This document shows, in pieces, positions 31,651-42,755 of a DNA stretch of 64,000 nt; position 1 is the first letter of the stretch, and every line of letters begins with the position of its first letter. The DNA is taken from the NCBI GenBank assembly GCA_030374805.1, contig JARGSG010000223.1, positions 744,001-808,000 of the forward strand, given 5' to 3'. The position numbers were made by a program, and so were the translations under genes. A model generated the notes under the pieces. It was not told the DNA's origin, ran no database searches, and saw only the letters and a list, made by a program, of their open reading frames with translations. The DNA comes from Gracilaria gracilis. Taxonomy: Eukaryota > Rhodophyta > Florideophyceae > Gracilariales > Gracilariaceae.

Positions 31651-32243
31651 TTGTACCCACATCCGATTGCCATTGCTCCACAGTAGTCGGCTGAGGAGGA
31701 GGCGAAAGGGTGCGGTGATGGTGGACTAGGATGAGAAGGTGTGTGTGCCACGGCAGCTGCCGGGTAGAGAGCCACTAGTTGGGTTTGGTAGGGCGGCGGC
31801 GGGTGTGCAAACGGCGGAGTGCATAGCGGAAGAGCAGTAAGAGAAGAGGTTGGGAGGGATTGGGAGCCGGTTTGGGGTTAGGAGGGTGTACGAGAATGGA
31901 AAGAGTGTTCCGTTGGAGTTCTTCAACTTGAGATTTAGGGAAACTGGGACTCAGGCTCCGAATGCAGGGCTGGAATGAGGGAGCGGCACTGGTGGGGTCG
32001 TAATTTTTTAGAGTGTTTTGGACGAGTGTCGGGAATGTAAAGTAACGAGTGGTGGCAGGGCAACTGCAAACTAGCCTTCAACTCCAGTAGTTGATGTTTG
32101 AACTGGACTTAACGGAAACGTAATTTCCAAAAAAAACTTTTTTTGCCTTGCCAACTAGCGCAAACTGCAAAAATGGTAGTATTTTTGGACTTTATTTTCA
32201 CAACTAGCGATCTAGCATACTAAATTAGCATTCCGGGAACACC
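31651..32243 (+). repeat. AACTAGC element, copy D (3' part with ORF remnant)
   Basis: From about 31690 it repeats 24080-24616: the end of the coiled-coil ORF (VCVPRQLPG, EKRLGG.GSRFG, stop after FFNLRFR) and the AACTAGC-rich terminal region, ending GCATTCCGGGAACACC. A stop (TAA) has arisen in the ORF near 31840. The left side is lost against the LTR of Ty3 element 1. Confidence 0.65.
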
Positions 32244-32328
32244 GGTGAAGGCAAAACAGGTTGAGGTGATTAACGTTGATGGGCCGCAAGGGAAAGACGA
32301 TGCGCAGGAGCCGATGGTACAACTCTGA
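32244..32328 (+). pseudogene. Tail of an unidentified coding sequence
   Basis: Directly after the AACACC end of copy D, an open frame of 27 codons (VKAKQVEVINVDG..., acidic end) runs to TGA at 32326-32328. It looks like the last codons of a gene interrupted by copy D. The upstream part is not in the window. Weak evidence. Confidence 0.25.
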
Positions 32329-32977
32329 CACCAGCTTGGCTTTTGATTGTACTGCATCAACTTTTTATTGTGATCCAAACAGCAGCACTTGATCTTATTC
32401 GTCGAATATGATGTTTTGCTAGTCTAAAATGTGGGAGCTACGAGACAGTTGACTGTTGTCAGAGTACTTGGGCCGACTCAACCTGTATACTTTGCATTGT
32501 TGCTCGAGCATATATGTACATGAGAACTTGGTATGTACAGAGTGCCGCAAAGTAACGCCATCTTTTCATTTGGTTGCATCTCATTGCAGTCATCGAGGGG
32601 AGTTCTAGAACGGCGTACTTTGTAGTTACTAAAACTGCGGACTTTGTAGTTGATGCTGATTACGCACGAGCAGAAATTCAGCGGTACAGCTGCAAGAAGG
32701 GCTCAAACACATGGCAATTAACTTTAGGGAGCCGCATTGAGTTTGGGGATAAAAGGATGGCAGATGCTGTAAGATGAGGCATGGTGCGGAAGAGGGTTAA
32801 AGTTTATAATGCAAACAATGTGAAGGTATCCCGCCACCACCCGATGGTTAGTCTGTAAAACATCTCACGGCCACCGCGATCATATTTGAATATCTACAAC
32901 GATGAGACATAGACAGGAGAGAAGAGGCTAGTAGAGAAGGAAACAAAGTGGCTAGTCTTTCTGTGAAGAGTTCCCTG
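32329..32977. other. Non-coding stretch
   Basis: No supported gene. AT-rich around 32400-32560. A 67-codon frame at 32574-32777 has no recognisable content. Confidence 0.4.
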
Positions 32978-34428
32978 CTAGATTTTTTTGCGAAACTCCT
33001 TGTAAAGGTCCTTGTTCATCTGATAGTTATCCTTCGCGAATTCCTTGAGATCATTCTCGTCGCTAGCCATTGCGTACTTGTAGAGATCCGCACTTGCCAT
33101 AACTTTTGAGAACAGCTCGTTCAATTCTCGAGATCGTACAGGCGCCTCCATCTTTTTCTTGAATGTTGTAGAGCTCTGCGCCTTTTGAATCTCCAAGTGC
33201 TCCGCCATTATGTCGTTAAACTTGTCAAACCGCTTTGACACGTTGTCAGAACTAACTTCCAGTTCGGAGCTCTTTCTTTTCTTCGTCTGCGGTCTTGTTG
33301 ACGATTAATTGATTTTTTCGTCCACATCAGCCACACCCTCCTCATTACCCCCTGTTTCTGAATGAATCAACTTCTTCGCCAACTGTATAAGATCCGTATC
33401 TTCCTGTGAAGTACCCACACGGCAAAACAAGAAAAAAACAAGTGTCCTCTTCGCCTCTGCAGTGTATTTTCCGGACCCGGACGACCGCAAAAATCTTGCT
33501 ACACGAGTAGGATCGTTCTGCCCTGATGCCGACCAACGATCGTATATCTTGGTGAAATTTTTCTTCAATGCGTAAAATTGGTTCTTCAAAAGCGCCGCAC
33601 CCCCGTGCCCCAATGGTATTCTATTCGAGTCCACTTCATCGAAGTATCCAGCAAAAGTCTCCCGTGAGGCTACATTCGTGTCGTTGAATCGTAATTCAAT
33701 GACACCCCAGAAAACATTTCTTGTCACCCGCGCATCCAGTTTGTCTCTAGTAAGCGTAGCTCTCGTGTCCTTCAGAAGAGCATGCAGGCACCGCTCTTTG
33801 TCGCGCAGAAGAACATACAGGCTAGCGAATTCGTTTAACGTAGAGTCTGCGCTCTTTCGTTTTCTTGTTGTGCTTCATTCTCCGGCGAATCCAGTAAACG
33901 TAATATCTCTCCAATTGCTTCCTCTTTATCTCCTGGGGATATCTTTGCGATAATGTACGGCACCTCTGGCAGTATATTCCAAGTTTAAAACAATCTCTGC
34001 GCTTCAAATTCCAATCTGATAAACTGCGCCAGTTTCCCATATGCGTCAATAAGTTCAACGAAATTTACCCCTTTTCCATTCTGTATATACAAATGAATAA
34101 GTAACCGAGATATAAGTCTATTCTTCGACCGGTTGTTTTGCTTTAATTTCCAGTAGTTGCTGATCTTCCGAAGATCTTTAACCTGCTTTAGTTGTAAAAA
34201 GCAATGAAAACGAACAAGCCGGTCAGTTTCTTGAAATGTACATGACTGAAAATTCAAGAGCTCGCCATCGAGATTTGATTCATTGTTGGACGGTGTAGGT
34301 TGGTTAGTGTTGTTCGGTCCTGCTTCCTGAGCTTCATCTGGAACGTCGGAAATGTTTGAAATTCGTGATATAAAACTGTATCCGCGGGTGCTCTTAAGGA
34401 CCCATGCACGGTGTTCTACAGTCTTCAA
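32978..34428 (-). pseudogene. SANT/Myb-like transposon-associated protein, broken
   Basis: The first segment (34428 to about 33840) has no known domain. In another frame, coding from about 33840 onward reads LYVLLRDKERCLHALL, then NVFWGVIELRFND, then LLKNQFYALKKNFTKIYDRWSASGQND. The spacing of W, the LK..F..LK..F..I core and the closing W.ASGQ resemble SANT/Myb-like DNA-binding regions that accompany Harbinger transposases. The C-terminal segment (33241-32978) is charged and helical. Three or more frame changes and internal stops. Could bind transposon ends; that is inference. Confidence 0.45.
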
Positions 34429-35903
34429 GCTGTCACTGAGTGCACGATGATGAACGGAGGCTGGTGAACGGTGAGAATGAGATGGAGTAGATTGTTCGAG
34501 TGAAGAAAAGAGTAGAAATGGCTCGGGTGGTTGTGTGGGCTCTTTTGCTTGCGTGAAAATGCCGCGATAGTCGTTTTACTTCTGCGACGAGGCACATGGC
34601 AATGACTCGATCTCATTTTCAAGTGGAGGGGCATTATAAAAGTTCTACGCAGGGGAAATAATGGAAGTGACGGCGTTCTTGTTGTTGTGGAATCCTCCAT
34701 TTCGGAATTAGCACGAGGAGCAAAGTTCATCGTACGTGGAGTCACCCGGTCCTAAAACTCAGCGGCTACTATTTTAGGCTTCGGTCGTGGTCTAACCGGT
34801 GGTGATGCCCTAAACGAAAACACTTTTGGAGTGGATCCCTCGCTTTTAAGCAGATTTCGCTACACGTGTGCCCCTGTCATGTTCTGTAGTGCCCCGCACG
34901 AACCAAGCAGTTCTGGAGTGTAGGCTCGGCGCATACTGGTGGGATTTCTCTAACTATGACTGACTAAGGGCCGTTCCAATACTTACTATTATCGCATGGG
35001 AATAAAATACGGCTGTTTTGAAAGGCTCACATACGCTTATTGCCAATCAAATACTCTGCCGATATAACGGGGTTTCAAGGCACGTGGAAAATGATTTAAG
35101 TGCAGGTGGGGGCGCCAAACCCAAGCAAAATCATCTCCACCGTCGTTGTGAGCGTCGGCTCGGAGAAGCCGTGCTAAAAGGTGGCGCTCTGCCTCCGGCC
35201 TCAAATGTCCACGTGCCTGTTGCTTTTCTTTCTTTTCTCGGTGTCTGTGGCATCTTTTCGCACACTGCCACCCACGCATCCCGCAAGGCGCGGGCAGCGT
35301 CATCTCTGGACATCAGACCACATCTTCGCCCTCGCCCGCAACAATCTTTTGGACGCCCGGCGGCAGAGCTCAGCAATGGGTGTCGTTCCTGCGATTTTCC
35401 CTCTCATGCCTAACTCGTACCACCTTTTTGGCACAAACCAAATCCCTTCATTCCCATAAGATTTTGTCAACCCGCCCCAACATGAACTCACCAAACGGCA
35501 GGAAGCACTACCTCTCCGCACATAACCTGTATAATTCGACTGACCACTCGCCCATCAATTTCTTCTCTTCTTAGCCGAGTTCAAATCTGATTTGAATCCG
35601 GTCGTTGCTGATGCCCTCATCTATTTTATCGCGCACATGCAATTTTTTTGGCTAAGAGGGCGCAACGCGCTTTTGCAAGTACCCAAGGCCACCGGCGTAG
35701 CAAAACATACGACACCGCCGGTTTATTAAATCTGTATGTTTACCGTTACAGTCCGTGTTGCGACTGCACTCTCCCATCAACATAACCCTTTTACGCCTAT
35801 ATAAGCCTGATTCGTTCTTTTAAACTGCCCCAGGCTGACCCCATCATCTGGACACTGCTTGTCCGCTCCATCTTTCCGAATATCGTTCCTAACACCATCC
35901 CAC
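34429..35903. other. Region without a supported gene, left flank of Ty3 element 2
   Basis: No recognisable protein. A minus-strand frame at 34425-34745 could be the 5' part of the SANT-like gene but shows no motif. TATATAAG near 35796-35803 resembles a TATA box. The last part (35820-35903) may belong to the DIRS-like element, as the Ty3 insertion splits sequence that resumes at 45611. Confidence 0.35.
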
Positions 35904-36719
35904 TGAAGTGCAACGCGTTCTCTTGGAGCTCACCGCGGATGCGAGTCATGTAGATATGAAGGAGCTTCAACTCAAGGAACGGAATTATGAATAGTTTGTT
36001 AACCCTTAGTTCATTATAGAAAGACCCCAATTGGAATTGTTTATTAGTGCGGTGGCAGTGAGTAAGGTAATACACGTGGACGTGTGCAGGCAGCGCTTCC
36101 TGGGGATACATTAGCTTATTTCTATCTATTTATTTATTTAGGTATTACACTACTGTGCAGGACTGCCGACCACCTCTACTTTAGTATGTGAACCCGGACA
36201 GTACCGGTCGAGTAAACACGGACAAACGAGTGTTCAGCTCTGACTCAGGGACCCCTGGTGTACGATATACTCCTTGCGGAGAGTCCGCTCCTTGCGTAGG
36301 ACTATTCATCCCCCTCTTGAAGCCAACAGCACGACTCGCGACTAATATTGCGTGTATTAACAGTGTTTTTGTACTGTTTTGTCGCTGTTTAACAGGTGTA
36401 GTTCACCCCGAATACCGGTGTCACTCGTTTGCCTTCGCTCAGTTTCCCCTACATGGTCTCGCATCCCGCGGTCCATGGCACCATTCTTGTGAGGATCATC
36501 CAACTTTGGGTGACGTCATCGATCCGTCTTACAGTATACCGCTTCAATCCCGACTTCTCGGCTCCCTGCCACCCTCGCTTTGCTCTTCGAGACAGTGGGT
36601 CCCGGTCTTACACCCGTTTACGCACCCATCTTGCGAAGGGCTCTGTTTGCTCAGCTACCCCACCTTAGAGGAAGATACCAAACGTCTTCGTGTGTTTTTA
36701 CGTCTGGGTTTGCACTACA
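35904..36719 (+). repeat. 5' LTR of Ty3 element 2
   Basis: Begins TGAAGTGCAACGCG and ends GGTTTGCACTACA. Should hold promoter and polyadenylation signals. CTGGTCTATTCACC begins two bases after its end, a possible primer-binding site. Confidence 0.95.
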
Positions 36720-37015
36720 AACTGGTCTATTCACCTAGAAGGCATTGGTCTTACACGGATACCCGGTACTGCCAACGGATCAATTTTCGTTGAAGATTCC
36801 ACTCGGAACACCGGTACTGCTAGCGGATGTTCTCTACTCCTAGGCTGTGAGAGCCTGGAGAGTTCGTTCGGACTGTAACCGATTAATCGTGTTGCTGTCC
36901 CGTATTGGATTATTGGTTAACTCTGCTGAGTTTGGATCACTCATTTGAGGTTATTCTATTTGGTTATTTCTACTGGTTGTTCTCATGTTCTGGTTCTTTT
37001 CACCCTCGGGTAACG

Positions 37016-37690
37016 ATTGGCTCAGACAAGCGGTCCCGTGACCGTAGTGCTGGCCTGTCTAACTCCTGCTCGGCTGCTGCTGACGTACCCCGCCGGGCGC
37101 AGTCGGTCTCTGAGTGCCGATGATATCGAGGAGAAACCCGGTAGCCGGAAGCCATCATCAAAGTCGTCGTTGCCTTCCGTGACGGAGTCCTCAGGTGCCC
37201 TGGCAAAGAGGCCCGACACTGCTGTTTCTGGTAATGATGCGCTCGTTGGGGAGTTACAGGCGAATTTTCAGGCTCTAAATTCCCAGATTTCTGTGCTGGA
37301 GAGCTCTCATTCTGCACTCGTCACCGAGGTCGATACACTCCGCATGAGAATTGATGCCGATCTCGTCGGAGGTGTACCTGAAGATCTACGTGTCCTACAG
37401 ACCGATATGGACTCTCTATTGGAGGTCCTACGTAGTTACCCAGGTTTGGTTGATGAAGTTGGTTCGAAGTTTAACCGCGTTTTAGCTCCTCTTGAGACGT
37501 TGAAAGACACCATTAGAGCTATAAAAACGTCCCTGACTCACAGTTTGTGGCATCCAATCGCGCATTTCATCATGATCGCGCGAAGTTCCACTCCAATAGG
37601 AAAGTTCACAATGACGCCGACTCTGATTCGTTCCAGTCATCTGTGCATTCTCGCCGATCGGCGGGAGTCGCCGAAACTACGCGTTGCACG
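37016..37690 (+). pseudogene. Gag remnant of Ty3 element 2
   Basis: IGSDKRSRDRS at 37016 matches MGSGKRPSPS at the start of element 1 gag, but the start codon has become ATT. The frame then shifts to a coiled-coil stretch (LNSQISVLESSHSALVTEVD, 37270-37330) and again near 37540. The capsid C-terminus, zinc knuckle and the start of the protease are missing: coding jumps near 37690 to the linker that lies after the protease in element 1. This copy could not form particles by itself. Confidence 0.7.
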
Positions 37691-40600
37691 GTCGGTGGCA
37701 ATTCCACCAGAATCACAAGTGATAGGAAACGATACACCTGCACTTCTTGGTCTAAAGATTGTTCAACCATTCACCTCTTCATATGAGAAGTACCAACTTG
37801 CCCTGACAAACTGGGTCGTCCAGATATCTGGTGGGCACCCTTTTCAGGTTTTCATAGCCAACTTTGGCGAGAAGCCCCAGTATCTAGCGGAGAACCGAGT
37901 CGCTGGTACTGTGCTTCCACATCCTACGGCGTTAATCCCTACAAAGGTGTCCGCCGTCGAAGTGCTCGGGATTGTCGAACCCGCAATGGCAAGGGATAAA
38001 TCTTCACCTAAGGAGGGGGAGGAAGAAGTCATCTCTCCCTCCGAGGAGGTTGAACGTACGAATGATTCAGAAAAGAAGGCCACCCCCACGAGTTTCGACA
38101 AGCTCGATCCTGTAAAGGGGTTGGAAGAGTTAGAAATCGGCCACGTGCCAGAGTCTCATCGTCAGAAGTTACGCAAAATGTTGCGTGAGTTCACCCCATT
38201 GTGGAACGGATCTCTGGGAGAGATAACAACAACGGAACACCGGATTGATTTGCTACCCGATTCGAGACCGGTTGCCCAGCACGCGTACAGGGAAGGCCCC
38301 AAAGCGAGGGAAAAAGAACAATTCCAAGTGGGTAAAATGCTCCGCTCTGGCGTGATTGAACCAGCTCAATCGCCGTGGGCATCCCCAGTGGTACTGGCTC
38401 CGAAACTTGATGCTTCCTGGCATTTTGGCACCGATTACTGTCGTTTGAACGCAGTCACCGTAAAAGACGTGTACCCCATACCCTGCATAGACGAGTAAAT
38501 TGATTCTCTCGGCAAAACCTTGGTGTTTTTCACGTTGGATGCGAATTGGGGGTACTGGCAAGTACCCGCCCGACCGCAAGACAGTGATAAAGCCGCCTTC
38601 GTCTGCCACTCAGGGTTATACCACTTTAAGCGTATGCCATTTGGACTGAAAAATGTCCCCGCTACCTTTTAGCGTGCCTTAGATATCCTGCTTGCTCGCT
38701 TCAGGTCGCGGAATTGCCTCGTCTACCTTGACGATATCATTGTCTTTTCCAGCAATTTGGATGATCACCTAAACCACGTTCGTGAGATCATTACCACGCT
38801 TTGTGATGCGGGTCTCTCTCTAAAGTTGAGGAAATGTGAGTTTTTTTACCGATTCGGTTAAGTATCTGGGGCACATCATCGGTCCAGGACGCTTAGTGAT
38901 CGCTGATGCGAGGGTGAGTCGCTCAAAGAGGCCAAACACCCGACAACTCAAACGGATCTTCGCTGCTTTTTAAAGCTATGTAACTTCTAACGAAGACTTA
39001 TACCACGGTTTGCAAAGATCGCGAGACCTCTCAACGACCTTCTGAAGAAAGGACAACCACCAAAACTGGGACCCCTTGCTCCCGCGCAAGGGGAAGCTTT
39101 CGACTCTCTTAGAGAGACAGTTACCTCTGCACCAATCTTATTGTTGCCAAAGACAGGTCTACCTCATACCACCGACACGGATTCTAGTAACTACCAAATC
39201 GGGTGTGCGTTGTTTCAAATAACCCCCGAAAGAGAGCGAAAACCCATTGGATACTGGTCCAGGTCACTTAAAGTTCATGATCGAAACTACTCGGTATCCG
39301 AGAAAGAATGTATCGCCATGGTATGGGCGCTGCAAACGCTTCGCCCATATCTCATGGGTGTACACTTCACCGTTGACACGGACCACTTCGCATTGCGTTG
39401 GTTAATGTCCGTCACGGAACCTTCTGGCCGCTTCATACGTTAGAGATTACGGCTCGCCGAATTTGACTATGAAGTCTCCTACAAGAAGGAAAGTTTCAAC
39501 GCCCAGGCGGAAGCTCTTTTACGTTTAGGAACGGAAGTTGAAGCCCTGAACGTCGACGAAGATGATGAAAATATCCCTTGTTTCCTGCTCCAGGACGACT
39601 CGGACTATGATCTGGTTTCGGACGACGTCTGTGACGATATTCTCGTAGCCGACGGTGAAAACCCGGACCCCGGTTCGTTCGCGCCAATCACTCCCGAGGA
39701 AGTAATACGTGAACGGCAAGGATACCCGTTTTGTACGAAGATACGCGCCCAGTTAAATGGCGGTGCCGATATCTTTTTTCGGGTTGACTCCCAAGGTTAC
39801 TTGGTAAGTACCGTCCAGCCTTCTTCATAAATCGTGGTTCCATATTCCCTCCAATAGAGAGTTCTCCACTTCTATCAGTTCTCGAGGTTGGCTGCTCACA
39901 CTGGTGCAAGGAGACTGTGCACGACACTACGCCGGGACTTCTACTGGCCCTCATTAGCGTTAGATTGTTACGAAATTGTGCGGTCGTGTACGCATTGTGC
40001 TCGAGAACGAGTTAAACTACGACGCCATGCGAAGAAGTTAACCCTGTTCCCGGCACGGGCTCCTCTCGAGTTTGTTGCTATCGATAATCTCGGTGAGTTC
40101 CCTCGAACTTCCCGTGGAAACAAATACCTTCTCGTCATAACGGACCGCTTTTCTAAACTAGTCCGGACGATCCGGATGAAAAACGTTGCCGCACGAAGCG
40201 TCACTGAAGCCTTTGTTGGATATTGGGCTTTGGTTTAAGGCCCACCGGTTAATCTCCTCTCGGACAACGGACCGCAATTTGTTGCGAGGTTTTTCCAGCA
40301 TGTCTGCAGGATACTTGATGTGAAAAATTTGTTCACAATGACTTACCACACCCAATGCAATGAGCAAGTGGAGCGGTTTAACCGAACGTTGTTGTCCGCA
40401 TTGCGGACATACACGATTGATAACCTCCGAACATGAGACTTGTACATCGATACAGTAACTTATGCGTACAACACGCACGCTCACAGAATTACTGGTTTAT
40501 CGCCCTTTGAACTAGTCTTTTCACGGCCCCCGCAGCCAGTTGCAGTTGAGCCTTAGCCGACGCCGGATAAGCTCCCGTCTACGACTGATCATTAAGTTCA

Positions 40601-40870
40601 ATGGAAGAATTTGCTCACCATAATGGTTCCCGTCGCGAAATCCGCGATGGCGAAGACACAACTCGCTTACAAGCAGAATTTTGGTGCCCGAATCCGTCGG
40701 GCACTTCCCTCGATAGAGAAAGGACAATTCGCCTTTGTCAAGAAGGAGTACTACAACCCTGAAGAGGGGAAACGCCAATAACTCTCGCCCATCGCGAGGG
40801 TCCCTACAAGTTCATCTCCATTAACGAAGACACAGTGGTACTGGAAGCGGGTAATACCCACGAACGCTTT
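37691..40870 (+). pseudogene. Pol of Ty3 element 2 (RT, RNase H, integrase)
   Basis: Linker with IPPESQV and GTVLPHPTALIPTK, then reverse transcriptase: VVLAPKLDASWHF, LDANWGYWQVP, FGLKNVPATF and LVYLDD at 38724-38735. RNase H at about 39165-39445 (TDTDSSNYQIGC, YWSRSLKVHDRNY, SEKECIAMVW). Integrase from 39888: H2C2 finger (TLRRDFYWP, CTHCA), FVAIDNLGE, LLSDNGPQF, EQVERFNRT, and a GPYKFISINEDTVVL module near 40798-40845. Stops include TAA at 38496 (Tyr in element 1), TAG near 38670 (Gln in element 1), TAG near 39440 (Trp) and TAA near 40237 (Tyr). No protease. Inactive. Confidence 0.9.
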
Positions 40871-41155
40871 TCTCGTGATAGCGTAATACAAGGCCCCAAC
40901 CCGAGTACGGAAGTTATTACTAACGCCCGAGCTCCGGATGATCAATCCAAAAACACTTTCTTTGAAGGCATGGCTTCCTATCCAAAGGTAGTTGCGCAAC
41001 CCTCTCGAGGAATTTCAGAACTACCGACTATATCGGAGCTACCTAATTCTTTGGATTCTCCGACTCTAATTCAATCTCGCTTTCCAGCGGCTGTCAAGCC
41101 GCAATAAAGCTTGAAATTAGCACCCTAAGCCGCTCCAACTAAGGAGGGGTAGGCA

Positions 41156-42217
41156 ATGGACCGCCTGGTAGCGAAAACCACACCATTGTCGCAATCTACT
41201 GCTCTTGTTTCACGGTTACCTGAAGGGGAAAAGCCTCCTGGCTCCGTCCAGGACGGTTTTGGAACGGATACTTCGGTTGTCGGATCTGCAGCTCCGCAAT
41301 CGAGCGTTGACACTATCATGAATGCCCAACCCTCTGCGGATGACCGCACTCTTGTCCGCAAGACTACTCCACCGGATACCGATGTGACCCCACGTCAGCC
41401 TGCAGTAAATGACCTCTCCGTCAAGAAAATGTCGTCAGACGATGCTGTTCAACATACTCCAGTACAGGAGAGAACAGTTGGCCTCACTCGTAGGACACCT
41501 TCGACACAGTCGGAAAAGAGCCTGATCAGCCCGCCTCCGAAAGAAAGTATGGACACAGGACACCTGCATAATCGCTCGAGAGATTTAGCGGATGCTCTGC
41601 CTTCGCATAGCTTCCAAGACGTGCGCACCTCGACCACCACGAAGAAGCAAAAGAAAGAAGTCACCGCAGACACTGGGGTAGAGAACACCCTTAGTCAGGA
41701 AGGTTCAACACACGATGAGGTGGAAAAATCTCACCGCCATGCGGGCTTGGATGACTCAGGATCTCCACTCATCGAAATCGGTCTGCCAGGTACCCGTCAG
41801 AACGGTGTAAGCTACCATAACTGGCAGCACACTGTGAAAGAGCAGTCTCAAGCACCACTAAAGGGGACCAGTCACGCTGCACGGGCAGGAGAGCCACACG
41901 GAAACGTGTCAGACCGCACGCGCCGTCCGCTACCACACAGTGGGATCTATCCGTCGCAAAGCTGCATTGCTGTCATCACCCGCCAAGCTAGGTCAAGTAA
42001 ACAGGCGCGCGCTGTTGCCACAGAACTGCGTCCTCTCCGCGAACCGCCGCGCACAGGACAAGGTCGGCTTAGCACCCGTGCGTCCGGGACCCAGCCGCTT
42101 GGTGAAGAATCACCATCGCAGAGGAGTCCAGCCCCTCATCTGAAGCAGACTCGGCTCTTCCGCCGCTGGCGTCAAACCTACAGTCCCCGCTGGTACCGTT
42201 ACCAGCAACGCCGCTAG
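41156..42217 (+). CDS. Ser/Thr-rich Pol tail of Ty3 element 2
   Basis: A 353-residue open frame with no known domain, rich in Ser, Thr, Pro and charged residues, between the integrase and the chromodomain. A comparable low-complexity stretch occupies 62560-63580 in element 3. Probably part of the Pol chain, joined to the chromodomain by a frameshift near 42220. It may have kept its frame by chance or be the C-terminal extension typical of this lineage. Confidence 0.5.
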   Translation: MDRLVAKTTPLSQSTALVSRLPEGEKPPGSVQDGFGTDTSVVGSAAPQSSVDTIMNAQPSADDRTLVRKTTPPDTDVTPRQPAVNDLSVKKMSSDDAVQHTPVQERTVGLTRRTPSTQSEKSLISPPPKESMDTGHLHNRSRDLADALPSHSFQDVRTSTTTKKQKKEVTADTGVENTLSQEGSTHDEVEKSHRHAGLDDSGSPLIEIGLPGTRQNGVSYHNWQHTVKEQSQAPLKGTSHAARAGEPHGNVSDRTRRPLPHSGIYPSQSCIAVITRQARSSKQARAVATELRPLREPPRTGQGRLSTRASGTQPLGEESPSQRSPAPHLKQTRLFRRWRQTYSPRWYRYQQRR

Positions 42218-42225
42218 GAACCACC

Positions 42226-42474
42226 GTGGATCGGGAGGGCGCAGAAATCGCGAAGCGGGAGGTTCACCCGAAGGAGTTTGTCATCGACCGTATCGTCGGG
42301 CATAGCTATCACGCAGATGGGTATATCCAGTACCAAGTTCGTTGGTATAGATACCCGCCGTCTAGTGACACGGACGAACCGGTGAAACACTTACCCCGAT
42401 CAAAGATCGTGCAGTACCATAGCCGCATAGGAACAAGAGTACCCAGTATGATCAACCACGCTCTCGTGGGATAA
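42226..42474 (+). CDS. Chromodomain of Ty3 element 2
   Basis: FVIDRIVGHSYHADGYIQYQ then VRWYRYPPSSDT, and KIVQYHSR, follow the chromodomain pattern (v.kIl.hR...g...YlVkW.gy....sTWep...l...v..y). Such domains on Ty3 integrases (chromoviruses) steer insertion to particular chromatin. The aromatic residues Y and W of the YQVRWY strand are kept; the usual TWEP is replaced by TDEP. Ends at TAA 42472-42474. Confidence 0.75.
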   Translation: MDREGAEIAKREVHPKEFVIDRIVGHSYHADGYIQYQVRWYRYPPSSDTDEPVKHLPRSKIVQYHSRIGTRVPSMINHALVG

Positions 42475-42755
42475 CAAACCGATCAAATCGGACCACGAAA
42501 TTGTCGGCATGAACACTACGGTGTGACACCGTCGTCATCATCCTTGATACCGAGGAAGACATAGAGCTCAGGAAGAAAAAAAGGGCTCCGTGAAGCGATC
42601 CCGAAAAAGAAGAAGAACCCCTCGGATAGGAAGGATGGGACCCCGAGAGAGAAGATGAAGGAGAAGCCTCGAAAAAAGAAGCTGAAGAAGGAGAGGGAAG
42701 ATAAAATTTGGCCTGGAAGATCAGAGTCTACTCAAGTCACTCGGTCGTAATTGAA

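Noticed and set aside
35018-35521. Small genes on both strands
   Set aside because: Overlapping frames of similar length on both strands, no motif and no homologue in the window.
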